Source of the DNA: Methylobacter sp. S3L5C
GTDB lineage: Bacteria > Pseudomonadota > Gammaproteobacteria > Methylococcales > Methylomonadaceae
Reading direction: 5' to 3'
NCBI RefSeq assembly: GCF_022788635.1
Contig: NZ_CP076024.1
Location: 3,348,001-3,412,000 of the forward strand
DNA length: 64,000 nucleotides
Below, piece by piece: positions 29,461 through 38,188 of the stretch (position 1 is the stretch's first letter; each line of letters begins with the position of its first letter). The position numbers and the translations under genes were made by a program. The notes under the pieces were generated by a model. It worked only from the letters and a program-made list of their open reading frames with translations, was not told where the DNA came from and did not search any database.

Positions 29461-29586
29461 TAATATACCCAAGTAGCGTAGGATTTTTGTTTAATTACAA
29501 GGCGGAGAAATAAGTGCGTAGTTGGCTACGTAATTATTTTGACTACACAGTAAATGAATAAAAAGACCATCAAGCTGGGTATATTA
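29461..29586. repeat. MITE-like element with TAATATACCCA ends
   Basis: TAATATACCCA at 29461-29471 is inverted at 29576-29586, bounding a 126-bp AT-rich, non-coding unit. An internal hairpin (GCGTAG/CTACGT, about 29516-29531) lies near the centre. The size, the perfect 11-bp terminal inverted repeats and the lack of coding capacity fit a MITE. No second copy is in the window. Confidence 0.5.
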
Positions 29587-29610
29587 TTCTCAGAACATCA
29601 CCTAAGTCCA

Positions 29611-30270
29611 TCAAACAGTGTAGTAGGTATAAGCACGGTAAGCAGCAAAAGCAGAAAGCACAAGAAAAATGCTGCCACTAATTTTATGCAACAAGACCAA
29701 AGGAATCTTTTTTAAAATAGTACGACCGGCAAGAATACCCAAAGCCGATGTTGAAGCCAACGCCGTTGTCGATCCCAGCCATACCGCCAGTGGCGTCACA
29801 GTACTGCTTAAAGCAACAACTGCCAATTGTGTCTTGTCACCAAATTCAGCGACAGTAATCAATAAGAAAGTAGTCAAGAAAATACTATGACCACTTTTTT
29901 CCTTAACGTACTCATCATTTTCCTCCTCGTGCATTCGTAAGGAATGGATCCCAAAAACGGCAAACAGCAAAGCAACGGTTGCCGCGACACTATATTCTGG
30001 TAACCAACTGGCAATGGCGACACCAAAAACAACAGCCAGGGTATTTAAAAAGGCAAAAGCTGCGATAGCACCCAATAAAACCGGCATGGCTCTATGCCTG
30101 GATGCCAAGGTCATACAAACCAACTGACTTTTATCGCCAATTTCTGCGGCTGCAATCAGGGCAAAACTGGTCACAGCGGTGGTTGATAGCTCGGTAATAT
30201 TACCGGTAGCCAATAACGATAAAAATCGCTCCAATGAAAATTGTTGCAAAATATTTTGAATATTATCCAT
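29611..30270 (-). CDS. GDT1/TMEM165 (UPF0016) family cation transporter, putative Mn2+ exporter
   Basis: About 219 residues. Two copies of the family signature are seen: EIGDKSQL (Glu43 counted from the ATG at 30270) and EFGDKTQL in the second half, each at the start of a membrane helix. Six membrane segments are arranged as an inverted repeat, separated by a charged loop (MHEEENDEYVKEKSG). Bacterial members (MneA/MntX-like) export manganese; calcium or proton exchange is known in others. A GTG start at 30309 would add 13 residues. No yybP-ykoY manganese riboswitch was recognised upstream. It neighbours a ZIP-family metal transporter. Confidence 0.88.
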   Translation of the reverse strand: MDNIQNILQQFSLERFLSLLATGNITELSTTAVTSFALIAAAEIGDKSQLVCMTLASRHRAMPVLLGAIAAFAFLNTLAVVFGVAIASWLPEYSVAATVALLFAVFGIHSLRMHEEENDEYVKEKSGHSIFLTTFLLITVAEFGDKTQLAVVALSSTVTPLAVWLGSTTALASTSALGILAGRTILKKIPLVLLHKISGSIFLVLSAFAAYRAYTYYTV

Positions 30271-30433
30271 TCTTGTCTCAGTCGTTTTAATGCGAACATC
30301 ATGTTCCACAGCCTGCTATTTTTGGGCCAAGCTACAGCTATGAAGAGCGTAAAGTCCCTCGCAGCAAGCCTTGCAGAAAATGCCCTGATATCAGAAACAA
30401 CGATAAAAAAGCTGTTTTGGATGTTTTTTAGTA

Positions 30434-31384
30434 TCAGCCAAGCAGATTATCCAGAATCATCATAATGATAAAACCACCCATCAAGGCGAAGGTTGCGAAA
30501 CGCGAGCGTCCCTTTGAATGCGTTTCAGGGATAATTTCTTCACTGATAACAAACAACATTGCACCGGCGGCAAAACCCATTGCAATCGGTAAAACAGGTT
30601 CAAAAACAGTCACCATAGTAATACCCAGTAAGCCACCAACAGGCTCAACCAAACCTGTTAAGGTAGCAATACCGATAGCTTTCCATTTATTGTAACCCAA
30701 ACCAACCAATGGCAAGGCAACGGCTAAACCTTCAGGAATATTTTGCAAAGCGATGGCAATCGCTAAAACCAGACCATTTTTCATATCTCCGGTACCAAAA
30801 CTGACACCTACCGACATGCCTTCAGGAAAATTATGGATAGTGATGGCAATGATAAATAGCCAGACTTTTTTTAAAGACGATAATTGAATATCTGAGATTG
30901 AATCAAAATGTACATGTGGCAACTGGCGATCTGCGTAATGCAAAAATACTGCCCCCACCATCATTCCCAGAGAAACAATATAAATGCCTTTACCCGGCCA
31001 GATTAAATTGCCATAAGTCATACCCGGCATCAATAGCGAAAAGGCAGTTGCAGCCAACATAACACCGGCAGCCGCACCCAACATACTATTAAATAAATTA
31101 CGAGAAATATCCTTAAAAAACAAAGCCGGTAAAGCACCAACACCGGTAGCCAGGCCGGCTAAAATACTGGCCAGAAAACCGATAACAACCACTTTTCCTA
31201 AAAACAGGTATAACAAACCAAAAAACACCAATTGTGATACTAAAAACAGGCCTGCCAACGTTGCCCAGCGTTTAAGTGGCGGTAAAGCCTGCAACTTCTG
31301 ATAATTTTCGCTATCTTTTATCTGCTCTACCTTAATTTCAAAATAGCTTTGTAATTTTGAAAGTGTTCTTGTTGTTATCGTCAT
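30434..31384 (-). CDS. ZIP-family metal transporter
   Basis: 316 residues with an N-terminal cytoplasmic helix (about 1-35) and about eight membrane segments. The two conserved metal-binding helices contain HNFPEGMSVG and QNIPEGLAVALPL, as in ZupT-type zinc/divalent metal transporters. A third motif, EEIIPETHSKGRSR, is near the C-terminus. The N-terminal extension and NIPEGLA core resemble the GufA/ZIP11-like subgroup. It is co-directional with the GDT1-family gene, 124 bp before its GTG, so the two may form a metal-homeostasis unit. Confidence 0.88.
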   Translation of the reverse strand: MTITTRTLSKLQSYFEIKVEQIKDSENYQKLQALPPLKRWATLAGLFLVSQLVFFGLLYLFLGKVVVIGFLASILAGLATGVGALPALFFKDISRNLFNSMLGAAAGVMLAATAFSLLMPGMTYGNLIWPGKGIYIVSLGMMVGAVFLHYADRQLPHVHFDSISDIQLSSLKKVWLFIIAITIHNFPEGMSVGVSFGTGDMKNGLVLAIAIALQNIPEGLAVALPLVGLGYNKWKAIGIATLTGLVEPVGGLLGITMVTVFEPVLPIAMGFAAGAMLFVISEEIIPETHSKGRSRFATFALMGGFIIMMILDNLLG

Positions 31385-31752
31385 TATTACTTACCTGTGT
31401 CAGCAGTTTTAGTTATTGCCTCGCATTATAGCCAAATACCAAATTTTTATGCTGTTATTATAATTGTCTAATATACAATTTAGGTTGGGCAAGCATCTTT
31501 TCTCTACACATTGCTTACACCGATCTAATCAAGAGATATGATGAAGCTCTTTGTTTATCGCCCTAACCCCTTGTAAATTAGAATAGTGAGTGAAGTTATT
31601 ATACCTAGAACCATTGTTTATTGGTTTTTCTGTAGTAAGCTGACAAGTCTAAAATAATTCATGTCTCACATTTTTGTCGATAAATTAAAGTCCCATCAGC
31701 GCGCCTATTTCATATCAGACGTTATCAAGCACCCACTCACATCTCATAAACC
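31385..31752. other. Divergent intergenic region
   Basis: 368 bp between the divergently transcribed ZIP transporter and SDR genes, so it must hold both promoters. I see no RNA gene or repeat and cannot place the hexamers with confidence. Confidence 0.4.
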
Positions 31753-32541
31753 ATGAACCTAAAACTAACAGATAAAACAGCTTTTATTTCGGGCTCTACC
31801 AAGGGTATCGGCTTTTCCATTGCCAGCCAACTAGCCTCGGAAGGAGCGCATGTCATTGTCAACGGGCGTTCGAATGAAGCGGTCGACAACGCCTTAAAAC
31901 AAATTCGACAGACTGTGCCGGAAGCAAAAATCGAAGGCTTTGTTGGTGACTTTTCCAAAGCAGAAACAATCGAAGCTCTACTCTTGCACTTCCCTGCTGT
32001 GGATATTCTCGTCAACAATCTCGGCATTTTTGAACCCAAACCTTTCGAGGAAATTCCTGATGAAGATTGGCTGCGATTTTTTGAGGTCAACGTACTCAGT
32101 GGTGTGCGTCTTAGCCGCGCTTATATTTCCGGCATGAAGCAAAAAAATTGGGGACGGATTATTTTTATCAGTAGCGAAAGTGCTATTCAAATTCCTGCGG
32201 AAATGATTCATTACGGTACTACAAAGACAGCTCAGCTCGCTCTTTCACGTGGCTTGGCCGAGTCTTGTGCCGGAACCGGGGTTACTGTTAATGCCATTCT
32301 TCCCGGGCCGACTCGAACAGCTGGCGTTGAAGATTTTGTGACGCAACTCAGTGGCGGACTTGAATTCGCTGATTTTGAAAAGGAATTTGTTGAAAGCGCA
32401 CGACCCAGTTCGCTGATCAAACGATTCGCAACGCCTGATGAGGTCGCCAGTTTGGTGACATTTGTTTGCAGTCCCGTTGCCTCAGCTATCACCGGTGCCG
32501 CTTTACGGGTAGATGGCGGCATTGTACGTTCGTGTTTTTAA
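31753..32541 (+). CDS. SDR-family NAD(P)-dependent oxidoreductase
   Basis: 262 residues of a classical short-chain dehydrogenase. The cofactor motif is SGSTKGIGFSIA near residue 13, followed by the NNLGIF (NNAG-like) motif. The catalytic Ser lies in FISSESA, and Tyr/Lys in HYGTTKTAQLALSRG. The C-terminal GAALRVDGGIVRS is typical of FabG-like enzymes. The substrate is unknown. The next SDR gene follows after 43 bp, so the two are probably co-transcribed. Confidence 0.88.
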   Translation: MNLKLTDKTAFISGSTKGIGFSIASQLASEGAHVIVNGRSNEAVDNALKQIRQTVPEAKIEGFVGDFSKAETIEALLLHFPAVDILVNNLGIFEPKPFEEIPDEDWLRFFEVNVLSGVRLSRAYISGMKQKNWGRIIFISSESAIQIPAEMIHYGTTKTAQLALSRGLAESCAGTGVTVNAILPGPTRTAGVEDFVTQLSGGLEFADFEKEFVESARPSSLIKRFATPDEVASLVTFVCSPVASAITGAALRVDGGIVRSCF

Positions 32542-32584
32542 CAACAGTGCAATTTATAAAAAAACCTATTAATTAAGGCATTTA

Positions 32585-33310
32585 ATGAAAACTATTTTAA
32601 TCACCGGCAGTAATTCTGACATCGGTATTGCCGTAGCAAAAGCACTTGCCGATCACTCGGTAAACCTGGCATTACAATATTATTCCAATCAGACTAAAGC
32701 CGAATCGCTAAAAGAATGGCTGGATAATAAAAATATCAATAACAAGCTGTTTCAAGCGGATCTGACTCAAGCATCATCAGCTAAAAATTTGATTCAAAAC
32801 ACCTTGAAAGAATTTGGCAACATCGATGTACTTATTAATGTCATTGGACCTTTTGTCTATAAAGATATCTTGACCGTATCGCCACAGGAATGGGAGCAAG
32901 ATATCCAATCCAATTTAAGCACTTGTTTTAACACCTGCCATTACGCGCTGGAAACACTAAAAAAAAACCAAGGTCATATTATCAACTTCGCTTTTTCCGG
33001 GGTAGAAAGCATTAAAGCCCGGCCAATGTCAGCAGGTTATTGCGCCGCAAAAACAGGTGTTGCCGTCTTAACAAAAAGCCTGGCTACCGCTTTGGCGCCT
33101 TTTAAAGTAAGAGTCAACGCAATCTGTCCAGGCCTGGTCGAAGAAGGCAACATATCCATTGAAGAGCGTCAAAATATGGCTGAACAAATTCCCTACGGTC
33201 GCCCTGTCTATCCCGATGAAATAGGAAAAACCGTCAAATGGCTGATTTTTGACAGCCCTGAAGCGATGACCGGATCATTTCTTACGGTTTCCGGAGGATG
33301 GGAATATTAA
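32585..33310 (+). CDS. SDR-family oxidoreductase (FabG-like)
   Basis: 241 residues. The cofactor motif is TGSNSDIGIAVA; NVIGPF takes the place of NNAG; the catalytic site is FAFSGVES with YCAAKTGVAVLTKS. The C-terminus SFLTVSGGWEY fits FabG or pteridine-reductase-like SDRs. An AAGG ribosome-binding sequence precedes the ATG. It ends only about 30 bp from the edge of an IS66 remnant, so the original downstream context has been lost. Confidence 0.86.
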   Translation: MKTILITGSNSDIGIAVAKALADHSVNLALQYYSNQTKAESLKEWLDNKNINNKLFQADLTQASSAKNLIQNTLKEFGNIDVLINVIGPFVYKDILTVSPQEWEQDIQSNLSTCFNTCHYALETLKKNQGHIINFAFSGVESIKARPMSAGYCAAKTGVAVLTKSLATALAPFKVRVNAICPGLVEEGNISIEERQNMAEQIPYGRPVYPDEIGKTVKWLIFDSPEAMTGSFLTVSGGWEY

Positions 33311-33339
33311 TTACTGATGTTATTCGGTATTAACAAGAA

Positions 33340-33791
33340 AATGATAATCTTTGGGAACAACAGTAATACCACACTGGCAAGCATCGGGCTCGTGCCGAAA
33401 CTCAATACGTGGCAAATGCTCGGGTAATGGCTGGCGTCCAGCGCGGGGCCGTTTAGGTTTACAATCGTTGTCGACCGGCACAGTGGCGCTTAACTGTTCA
33501 AGTGCCGCCTCAGCAGCGGCGACGTCTTCGTTCCAAGACTCCTCAAACAGACCCTTTTGTAGCTGACTAAAGGCTTCGGTTTTAGCGCCGTATCTGATCC
33601 TGCGTAGGTAGGATAAGCTCGTAAGTTAATGCTTGGATTTTATCTTCTTTGCTTTGAAGCTCAACTGTTTTACGTTAAATTTCTTGCGCATCTTTCTTAG
33701 TCTGTTCGAGCAGCGCACGAACCATTTCTGCCACCTGGGTTTTAGAGGCGGTTTCGAGGTCAAACTGTTCAAACTGGCTAAGTGATTTCAT
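33340..33791 (-). pseudogene. IS66 TnpC transposase fragment
   Basis: Starting at the ATG at 33791 (MKSLSQFEQFDLETASKTQVAEM), the frame follows the N-terminal coiled-coil region of IS66 TnpC. It hits a TAA after KKDAQEI, and then frameshifts near 33605 into RIRYGAKTEAFSQLQ. It continues through the proline-rich linker (RPRAGRQPLPEHLPRIEF) and the zinc-ribbon start (CQCG). It is truncated at about 33340, before the catalytic domain. An antisense ORF at 33351-33566 is a shadow of this region. Confidence 0.78.
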
Positions 33792-33873
33792 GGTGATATT
33801 ATAACAAAAAAACCATGAAAGCCTTGTTATTACTGGGCTAAAGCGAAAAAATAGCTTACTGAAGAGTTATCGT

Positions 33874-34224
33874 TTACATCTGTAAATCTGCTGGCAGGAT
33901 GGCCGACAAGCGCTGCCAGTTCACCCCGGCAATTAACCATTGCCATTGCTCAAACGTCACCGAAAAACAGGTGTCTGTAGACTTTGGTCAAACGAAACCA
34001 CCTACATGTAAACGACGTTGACACAGCCACACGCCAGTAGCATCCCAGAGCAACACTTTGATGCGATTACCGGGGCGATTGCGGAACACGATGGCGACAC
34101 CTGAGCAAGGCACCTTACACAAAGCTTCTTGGGCAATCATCGACAAGCCATCAATGCCACGCAGCATGTCCACGGGCTCGACTGCCAACCAAATAGCCAT
34201 AGGATCTGTTATTAACCCAGGCAT
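33874..34224 (-). pseudogene. IS66 accessory protein TnpB, nonsense mutant
   Basis: The frame encodes the 116-residue IS66 Orf2: VEPVDMLRGIDGLSMIAQEAL, IVFRNRPGNRIKVLLWDATGVWLCQRRL, and the C-terminal EQWQWLIAGVNWQRLS. An in-frame TGA replaces the expected Trp after LHVGGFV (residue 79), splitting the ORF. It overlaps tnpA by 13 bp, as usual in IS66 elements. Confidence 0.82.
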
Positions 34225-34517
34225 TGTAATAGCTCCGCAAGCCAGCGCGGCGAGGCGTTAACAGGCAGCTCCAATGAGAGTCCATTGGCTAACCGTAGTC
34301 GTAAGGGTTCATTTATCGCCGGCGGAGTTGTAATCGGTTGTGTAACGTCGATTGCAATCAACGAAGGTGCCATTGCTTGGGAAAGTGCTTGATAATTGCT
34401 AAACCATCTTGAAAACGTTTTTTTATTCAATGCATGTGTTTGGCAATAAGCTGTTTGCGAGGAACCACACGCTTGCCATGTTTTTATATGTTTTAGTTGC
34501 TGTTCAGTTAATGCCAT
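34212..34517 (-). CDS. IS66 accessory protein TnpA (Orf1)
   Basis: 101 residues with a helix-turn-helix-like start (LTEQQLKHIKTWQACGSSQTAYCQ, NKKTFSRWFSNYQ) and the LANGLSLELPVNASPRWLAELL ending characteristic of IS66 Orf1. The frame is intact, although the element it belongs to is dead. It is needed for IS66 transposition together with TnpB and TnpC. Confidence 0.84.
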   Translation of the reverse strand: MALTEQQLKHIKTWQACGSSQTAYCQTHALNKKTFSRWFSNYQALSQAMAPSLIAIDVTQPITTPPAINEPLRLRLANGLSLELPVNASPRWLAELLQCLG

Positions 34518-34592
34518 GAGATATCCTCAGAAAAAAACTGAAGGATACCAGTGCATTTAGAATGTTTTAAGATGGTGGCGCTACGCGCTTAC

Positions 34593-34855
34593 ATTACAAT
34601 CATACCGGCATCGTTCATAAGTCGGGCGACTTCGGTAATACGACGAATATTCTCTGTACGATTTTCATTGGAGAAACCGAGATTTTTATTTAGCCCATGA
34701 CGGATGTTGTCGCCATCCAGTACATAGCAAGTACGACCTTCAGCGAACAGTGCTTTTTCAAGCGCAAAAGCCAAAGTGGATTTTCCTGCAGCACTAAGCC
34801 CTGTAAGCCAAATTGTGAGCGCTTTATTGACCCAATAAAAACTCTCTATCTTCAC
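34593..34855 (-). pseudogene. cysC: Adenylylsulfate (APS) kinase CysC, truncated by IS66
   Basis: From the GTG at 34855 the frame encodes the first 87 residues of APS kinase: the P-loop [11 protein letters not shown], then [33 protein letters not shown]. After MNDAGMIV the IS66 terminal repeat supplies a stop codon. The missing second half (about 110 residues) carries the substrate lid and C-terminal region, so the product cannot be active. The gene lies at the edge of a polysaccharide locus with a sulfotransferase gene (47355-48620), which would need PAPS. No trace of the 3' half remains in the window. Confidence 0.85.
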
Positions 34856-35064
34856 TGCTTACATGCCCGCCGTGCCAAACCACGTTACCTGAATTCTCTG
34901 TCATTCAATTACCTGCTTTGTATTTTTTCAGCCCAACACCGTTAGAATGATTTTCGGTCAAAGAAAAATCATCATATTTGCCGTCAGTGATACCATGCAA
35001 CAGACACATCGAGTTCATCTGCCATAGAAAAAGATGGTAACAATGCGTCATCATTATTCTTACT

Positions 35065-36270
35065 TCAAACTATATTACTGCTATTTACGATCATTTCCGC
35101 GAACGCGAACGAGCTGGTAAAGGCAGGAGAAATTGCATTAAGTACGTGGGTAGAATGATCAGTATGCTGAAAAATATAATCCATTTCCAACTTCCCTTCA
35201 CGCAAATTGACAAGCTGTGGACGAATACCTGCTTTAGGAGTTGGGATCATATCCTCAGAAGTAATCGATAGAAGCAAACGCTGCGCAGCCAAAACGAAAT
35301 TGTGTTTCATGTACTTGGCTAACTCCATATGCGCCATGCGACGAAAGTTATATCGATTACCTAAGTACATTCCAGCCAAACGATAGCCAACATCAATGGC
35401 TTCCAACGGTCTAATGCCTTGAATCAATCCATAATTCTCACGGCCAAGCGCAGGTATGGCAGTGGGTCCGACATACACATCTCCGCTGATAACACGGGTT
35501 AAATGGACGCCCAAAAAAGGCAGTTCGATATCCGGAACCGGGTAAATATTGGCACGAACCAAGTGTTCAGCTTCCGGCCTCAGCTTCCAGTAAATACCCT
35601 TAAAAGGCACCAGTGCATAGTCAGAGGCCAGGCCAAAGCTTTTAGCCACAACATCAGCGTAAGCTCCCGCACAATTAAAAAGATAACCAAAAGAAAGTTT
35701 CCCTTGGTCGGTAACCACTTCACCAGATCGACCCAGCTTTCTAAAACCATGACGCCATAGAAATTGAACACCCTGTTGCTCAAGTAGAACCGTTAACTGA
35801 TTGACCACCGCGCGACTATCTATTACTGCCGTGTCTGGCGAATAAATCGCTGCCAGTCCCGGAACTGCATACGGTTCGATTTCATGCAGCTCTTTTTCAT
35901 CAATGCGCCAAGCGCGTATCCCGTTTTCATTGGCATTGCGTAGCAGACGCTTTACCGTTGGCAAATCCTTCTCGGACGTAGCCACGATTACCTTGCCGGA
36001 TTTCGAGCAGGGAATACCGTGTTCTTGAGCAAAAGCCATCATCCTCGCGGCACCAACACTACAAACCTTGGCTTTGAGCGTGTCACTGCTGTAGTAAATA
36101 CCACTATGCAACACACCACTATTACGACCGCTTGCGTGTAAACCTGAATTGGCTTCCTTGTCCAAGACACCTATTTTTGCAGATGGAAAGCGCATTTTAA
36201 GCTCGTGCGCAACGGTCAAGCCGACAATACCTGCACCCACTATCAAATAATCATAAGAATTTTCATTCAT
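35065..36270 (-). CDS. lhgO: L-2-hydroxyglutarate oxidase (LhgO)
   Basis: 401 residues of a DAO-type flavoprotein. The FAD motif DYLIVGAGIVGLTVAHEL is at the N-terminus, followed by the LhgO/YgaF signature GLHASGRNSGVLHSGIYY, and GPTAIPALGRENYG and SPAFTSSFAFAEMIV near the end. It oxidises L-2-hydroxyglutarate to 2-oxoglutarate and passes electrons to the respiratory chain or oxygen. Placement at the start of a polysaccharide locus, next to gmhB, is unusual for a metabolite-repair enzyme. It can be explained if the locus produces L-2-hydroxyglutarate (see the dehydrogenase at 52765-53703). Confidence 0.9.
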   Translation of the reverse strand: MNENSYDYLIVGAGIVGLTVAHELKMRFPSAKIGVLDKEANSGLHASGRNSGVLHSGIYYSSDTLKAKVCSVGAARMMAFAQEHGIPCSKSGKVIVATSEKDLPTVKRLLRNANENGIRAWRIDEKELHEIEPYAVPGLAAIYSPDTAVIDSRAVVNQLTVLLEQQGVQFLWRHGFRKLGRSGEVVTDQGKLSFGYLFNCAGAYADVVAKSFGLASDYALVPFKGIYWKLRPEAEHLVRANIYPVPDIELPFLGVHLTRVISGDVYVGPTAIPALGRENYGLIQGIRPLEAIDVGYRLAGMYLGNRYNFRRMAHMELAKYMKHNFVLAAQRLLLSITSEDMIPTPKAGIRPQLVNLREGKLEMDYIFQHTDHSTHVLNAISPAFTSSFAFAEMIVNSSNIV

Positions 36271-36302
36271 TTACTTTTCTCGTAAGACGTAGCGGCGACA
36301 AA

Positions 36303-36857
36303 TTAACGAAGGTGAAACAGTATTTCATTAATCGTAAGTAAACAATCAAGTTGTAAATCCGGTTGAGGAGATACGACTATGTGCGGTGGTGCCATTAATA
36401 CGACCTTGCCTACCTTTGCGGTGCGTGCAGCAATCATGTCAGAAGCTTTGTCCCCCACCAGAATCGAGTCCTCAAGCGATAGTCCCAGATCATCCCTGGC
36501 ACGCAGAATCATCCCTGGATTGGGCTTGCGATCGAAGGAATCTGCTTTGTATTTTCCGATACCGTGTTCAGCATGATAGGGGCAAAAATACACGCCAGAA
36601 ATGTTGACACCTTCTTCTGAAAAACGCTCACACATCCAATCCGACAATTCACAAAACTGATCTTCAGTATAGTAGCCACGCCCTATTCCTGCCTGATTTG
36701 TCACCACTACAATCGCCATGCCTACTGCTATAGCACTACGGCAAAGATCGAATATACCGTCAATAAACATAAAATCGTTAATGCGATAAACATAGTTCGT
36801 CTCCACATTAATGACACCGTCACGATCAAGGAACAGCGCTCCGCGTTTGTTACCCAC
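36303..36857 (-). CDS. gmhB: D,D-heptose 1,7-bisphosphate phosphatase-like HAD hydrolase (GmhB)
   Basis: 184 residues from a GTG start. HAD motif I is LFLDRDGVINVE, motif II is VVVTNQAG, and the family signature FDRKPNPGMILRA is followed by the acidic motif VGDKASDM. It removes the 7-phosphate from heptose 1,7-bisphosphate (D-alpha series when paired with HddA/HddC). The zinc-binding loop of typical GmhB (CPHH plus CxC before RKP) is only half present: CPYH is kept, but the second cysteine pair is replaced by KADSFD. It belongs with gmhA, hddA and hddC further along the locus. Confidence 0.88.
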   Translation of the reverse strand: MGNKRGALFLDRDGVINVETNYVYRINDFMFIDGIFDLCRSAIAVGMAIVVVTNQAGIGRGYYTEDQFCELSDWMCERFSEEGVNISGVYFCPYHAEHGIGKYKADSFDRKPNPGMILRARDDLGLSLEDSILVGDKASDMIAARTAKVGKVVLMAPPHIVVSPQPDLQLDCLLTINEILFHLR

Positions 36858-36886
36858 TGTAAATCACTAGAACTATAATTGTTATG

Positions 36887-37777
36887 CTAACGCACAAACG
36901 GCCACAGCATTCCCCGTCCGGCCATATATCTACCGATAAACCATACCCAAAGATAAGCTCTCCAACGGAAAGGTAAGCCACAGTCAAATAAAAGCTTGCG
37001 AGTAAATTCTGCAATGGCCTTAAACAGTGTCTCAGGAACCTTTTCTATTTTGCCGCTTTCAGGACAGTATAAAACCTCAGGTTCTTCGCCACGTAAAACT
37101 TGCAACAACCGAGTAGCCACTTTTTTGCGAGAATTGATTAATGCCAAAAAAGTGTGATCATCGGCAAAACGGCCACGCTTTTGATAGGTATCATCAAAAA
37201 GAGCTTTTCCGGTTCGATAATGCAAATGTTCAAAAATAACATCGTCCAGGTAATAAAGTCGATCAAATCCAGCATATTGAAGGCGTTTAAAGATATCAAA
37301 TAAATGGTAGTCAATAAATGCACCTTGATATTCTTTAGGATAAGGCTCTAACAACAGTTCGCAGGTGCGCCGTGACAAAATCGGGAATGTACAAAGGTTA
37401 CCCTTCTTAAAAAGATCATTACCGTAGGCCAGATAAATTTTGTCGGGAACACTTGCGTGCAAGTTTATAATCCGGATATCCCAGTCTTGTGTACCGATCA
37501 CCATATCATCGTTAACAAGGATGATAATGTCACCCCGTGCCTTTTCCAGACAAGCCGAGTTATAACAACCCATTGACATACGCGGCCCAATGATAGTAAC
37601 AACGGAAACATCGTCACTACCAAGATGATGACTGTCGGTATCATCCTCATCTATATAGAGAATAATCTCAACCTGAATCAAGTCATTAGTATGGGTTACC
37701 AGGCTTTTAATAAACCGATCGACCAAAGTGGGGCGATCTCGCGTAGGCATTAAGAGCGAAACAAAAGGATGTGTCAT
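36887..37777 (-). CDS. Family 2 glycosyltransferase-like protein
   Basis: 296 residues with a GT-A fold N-terminus: PFVSLLMPTRDRPTLVDRF, a nucleotide-sugar/metal-binding region NDDMVIGTQDWDI near residue 95, and conserved CTFPILSR and YLDDVIFEHLHYR further on. The C-terminal 60 residues hold a short hydrophobic stretch (LPFRWRAYLWVWFIGRY) that may touch the membrane. It is a clear paralogue of the N-terminal domain of the 1318-residue protein at 41120-45076 (same NDD-GTQ-WDI and CTFP-SR blocks). Donor and acceptor are unknown. Confidence 0.84.
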   Translation of the reverse strand: MTHPFVSLLMPTRDRPTLVDRFIKSLVTHTNDLIQVEIILYIDEDDTDSHHLGSDDVSVVTIIGPRMSMGCYNSACLEKARGDIIILVNDDMVIGTQDWDIRIINLHASVPDKIYLAYGNDLFKKGNLCTFPILSRRTCELLLEPYPKEYQGAFIDYHLFDIFKRLQYAGFDRLYYLDDVIFEHLHYRTGKALFDDTYQKRGRFADDHTFLALINSRKKVATRLLQVLRGEEPEVLYCPESGKIEKVPETLFKAIAEFTRKLLFDCGLPFRWRAYLWVWFIGRYMAGRGMLWPFVR

Positions 37778-38188
37778 TTATTCGGCCCCACGCTGTAGGC
37801 CACTGTCATTAAGTTAAGCCGAGATAACGAAGCTTTTCTTAACTTAATGGCAGTGTCTGTGCAGATGCCTACAATGCTGATAATGGGGTTGTGCTTTATC
37901 AACTTACCTTCCTGCTAAAAAATATCATTGGTACACCCCTGTTTTATGGCTGCCAAATTAAGGCGTGCCAAAGTTAATAGATTGTGACATGTGGAGCGCA
38001 AGCCCTGCTTGCGAACAGGCAAAGCCTATACTTCTGTTTTGTCCCGCTTTATAGCCCAAGATTTTTTGCAATTTCAAGTAAAATCGCCAAAATATCATCA
38101 ACTATCATAGTTATTTCACTATCCCGTAATAGTTATAAGCTACGGTCAAAGTATAGTAGGACAAAAAAACAATATCGTTCGACAGACA
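37778..38188. other. Intergenic region with a long hairpin
   Basis: 411 bp upstream of the GT2 gene and downstream of the UDP-xylose synthase gene. It contains the 18-bp inverted repeat listed separately, and otherwise AT-rich sequence with a short GCAAGCCCTGCTTGC palindrome near 38000-38014. No gene was recognised. Confidence 0.5.
37801..37855. repeat. Long inverted repeat (18-bp arms)
   Basis: CACTGTCATTAAGTTAAG at 37801-37818 pairs with 37838-37855 in 17 of 18 positions across a 19-nt loop. It lies just upstream of the GT2 ATG at 37777 and about 330 bp after the preceding gene. It could be a terminator/attenuator hairpin or the trace of a small mobile repeat. Confidence 0.6.

Larger units (their letters stand above)
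33340..34592 (-). mobile_element. IS66-family element remnant inserted in cysC
   Basis: Read on the minus strand, the left end begins GTAAGCGCGTAGCGCCACC at 34592, with the GTAAGCG terminal motif typical of IS66, followed by tnpA, tnpB and the start of tnpC. The element breaks off within tnpC at about 33340, next to the SDR gene, so its right end and target duplication are lost. It interrupts cysC after residue 87. tnpB and tnpC carry stops, so the copy is inactive. Confidence 0.82.

Noticed and set aside
30271-30433. yybP-ykoY manganese riboswitch before the GDT1-family gene
   Set aside because: The conserved GGGGAGUA and loop motifs are not present.
31737-32522. Minus-strand ORFs opposite the first SDR gene
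   Set aside because: They mirror the codon pattern of the plus-strand gene, which has all catalytic motifs.
33351-33566. Plus-strand ORF of 71 codons after the second SDR gene
   Set aside because: It is antisense to a recognisable IS66 TnpC fragment.
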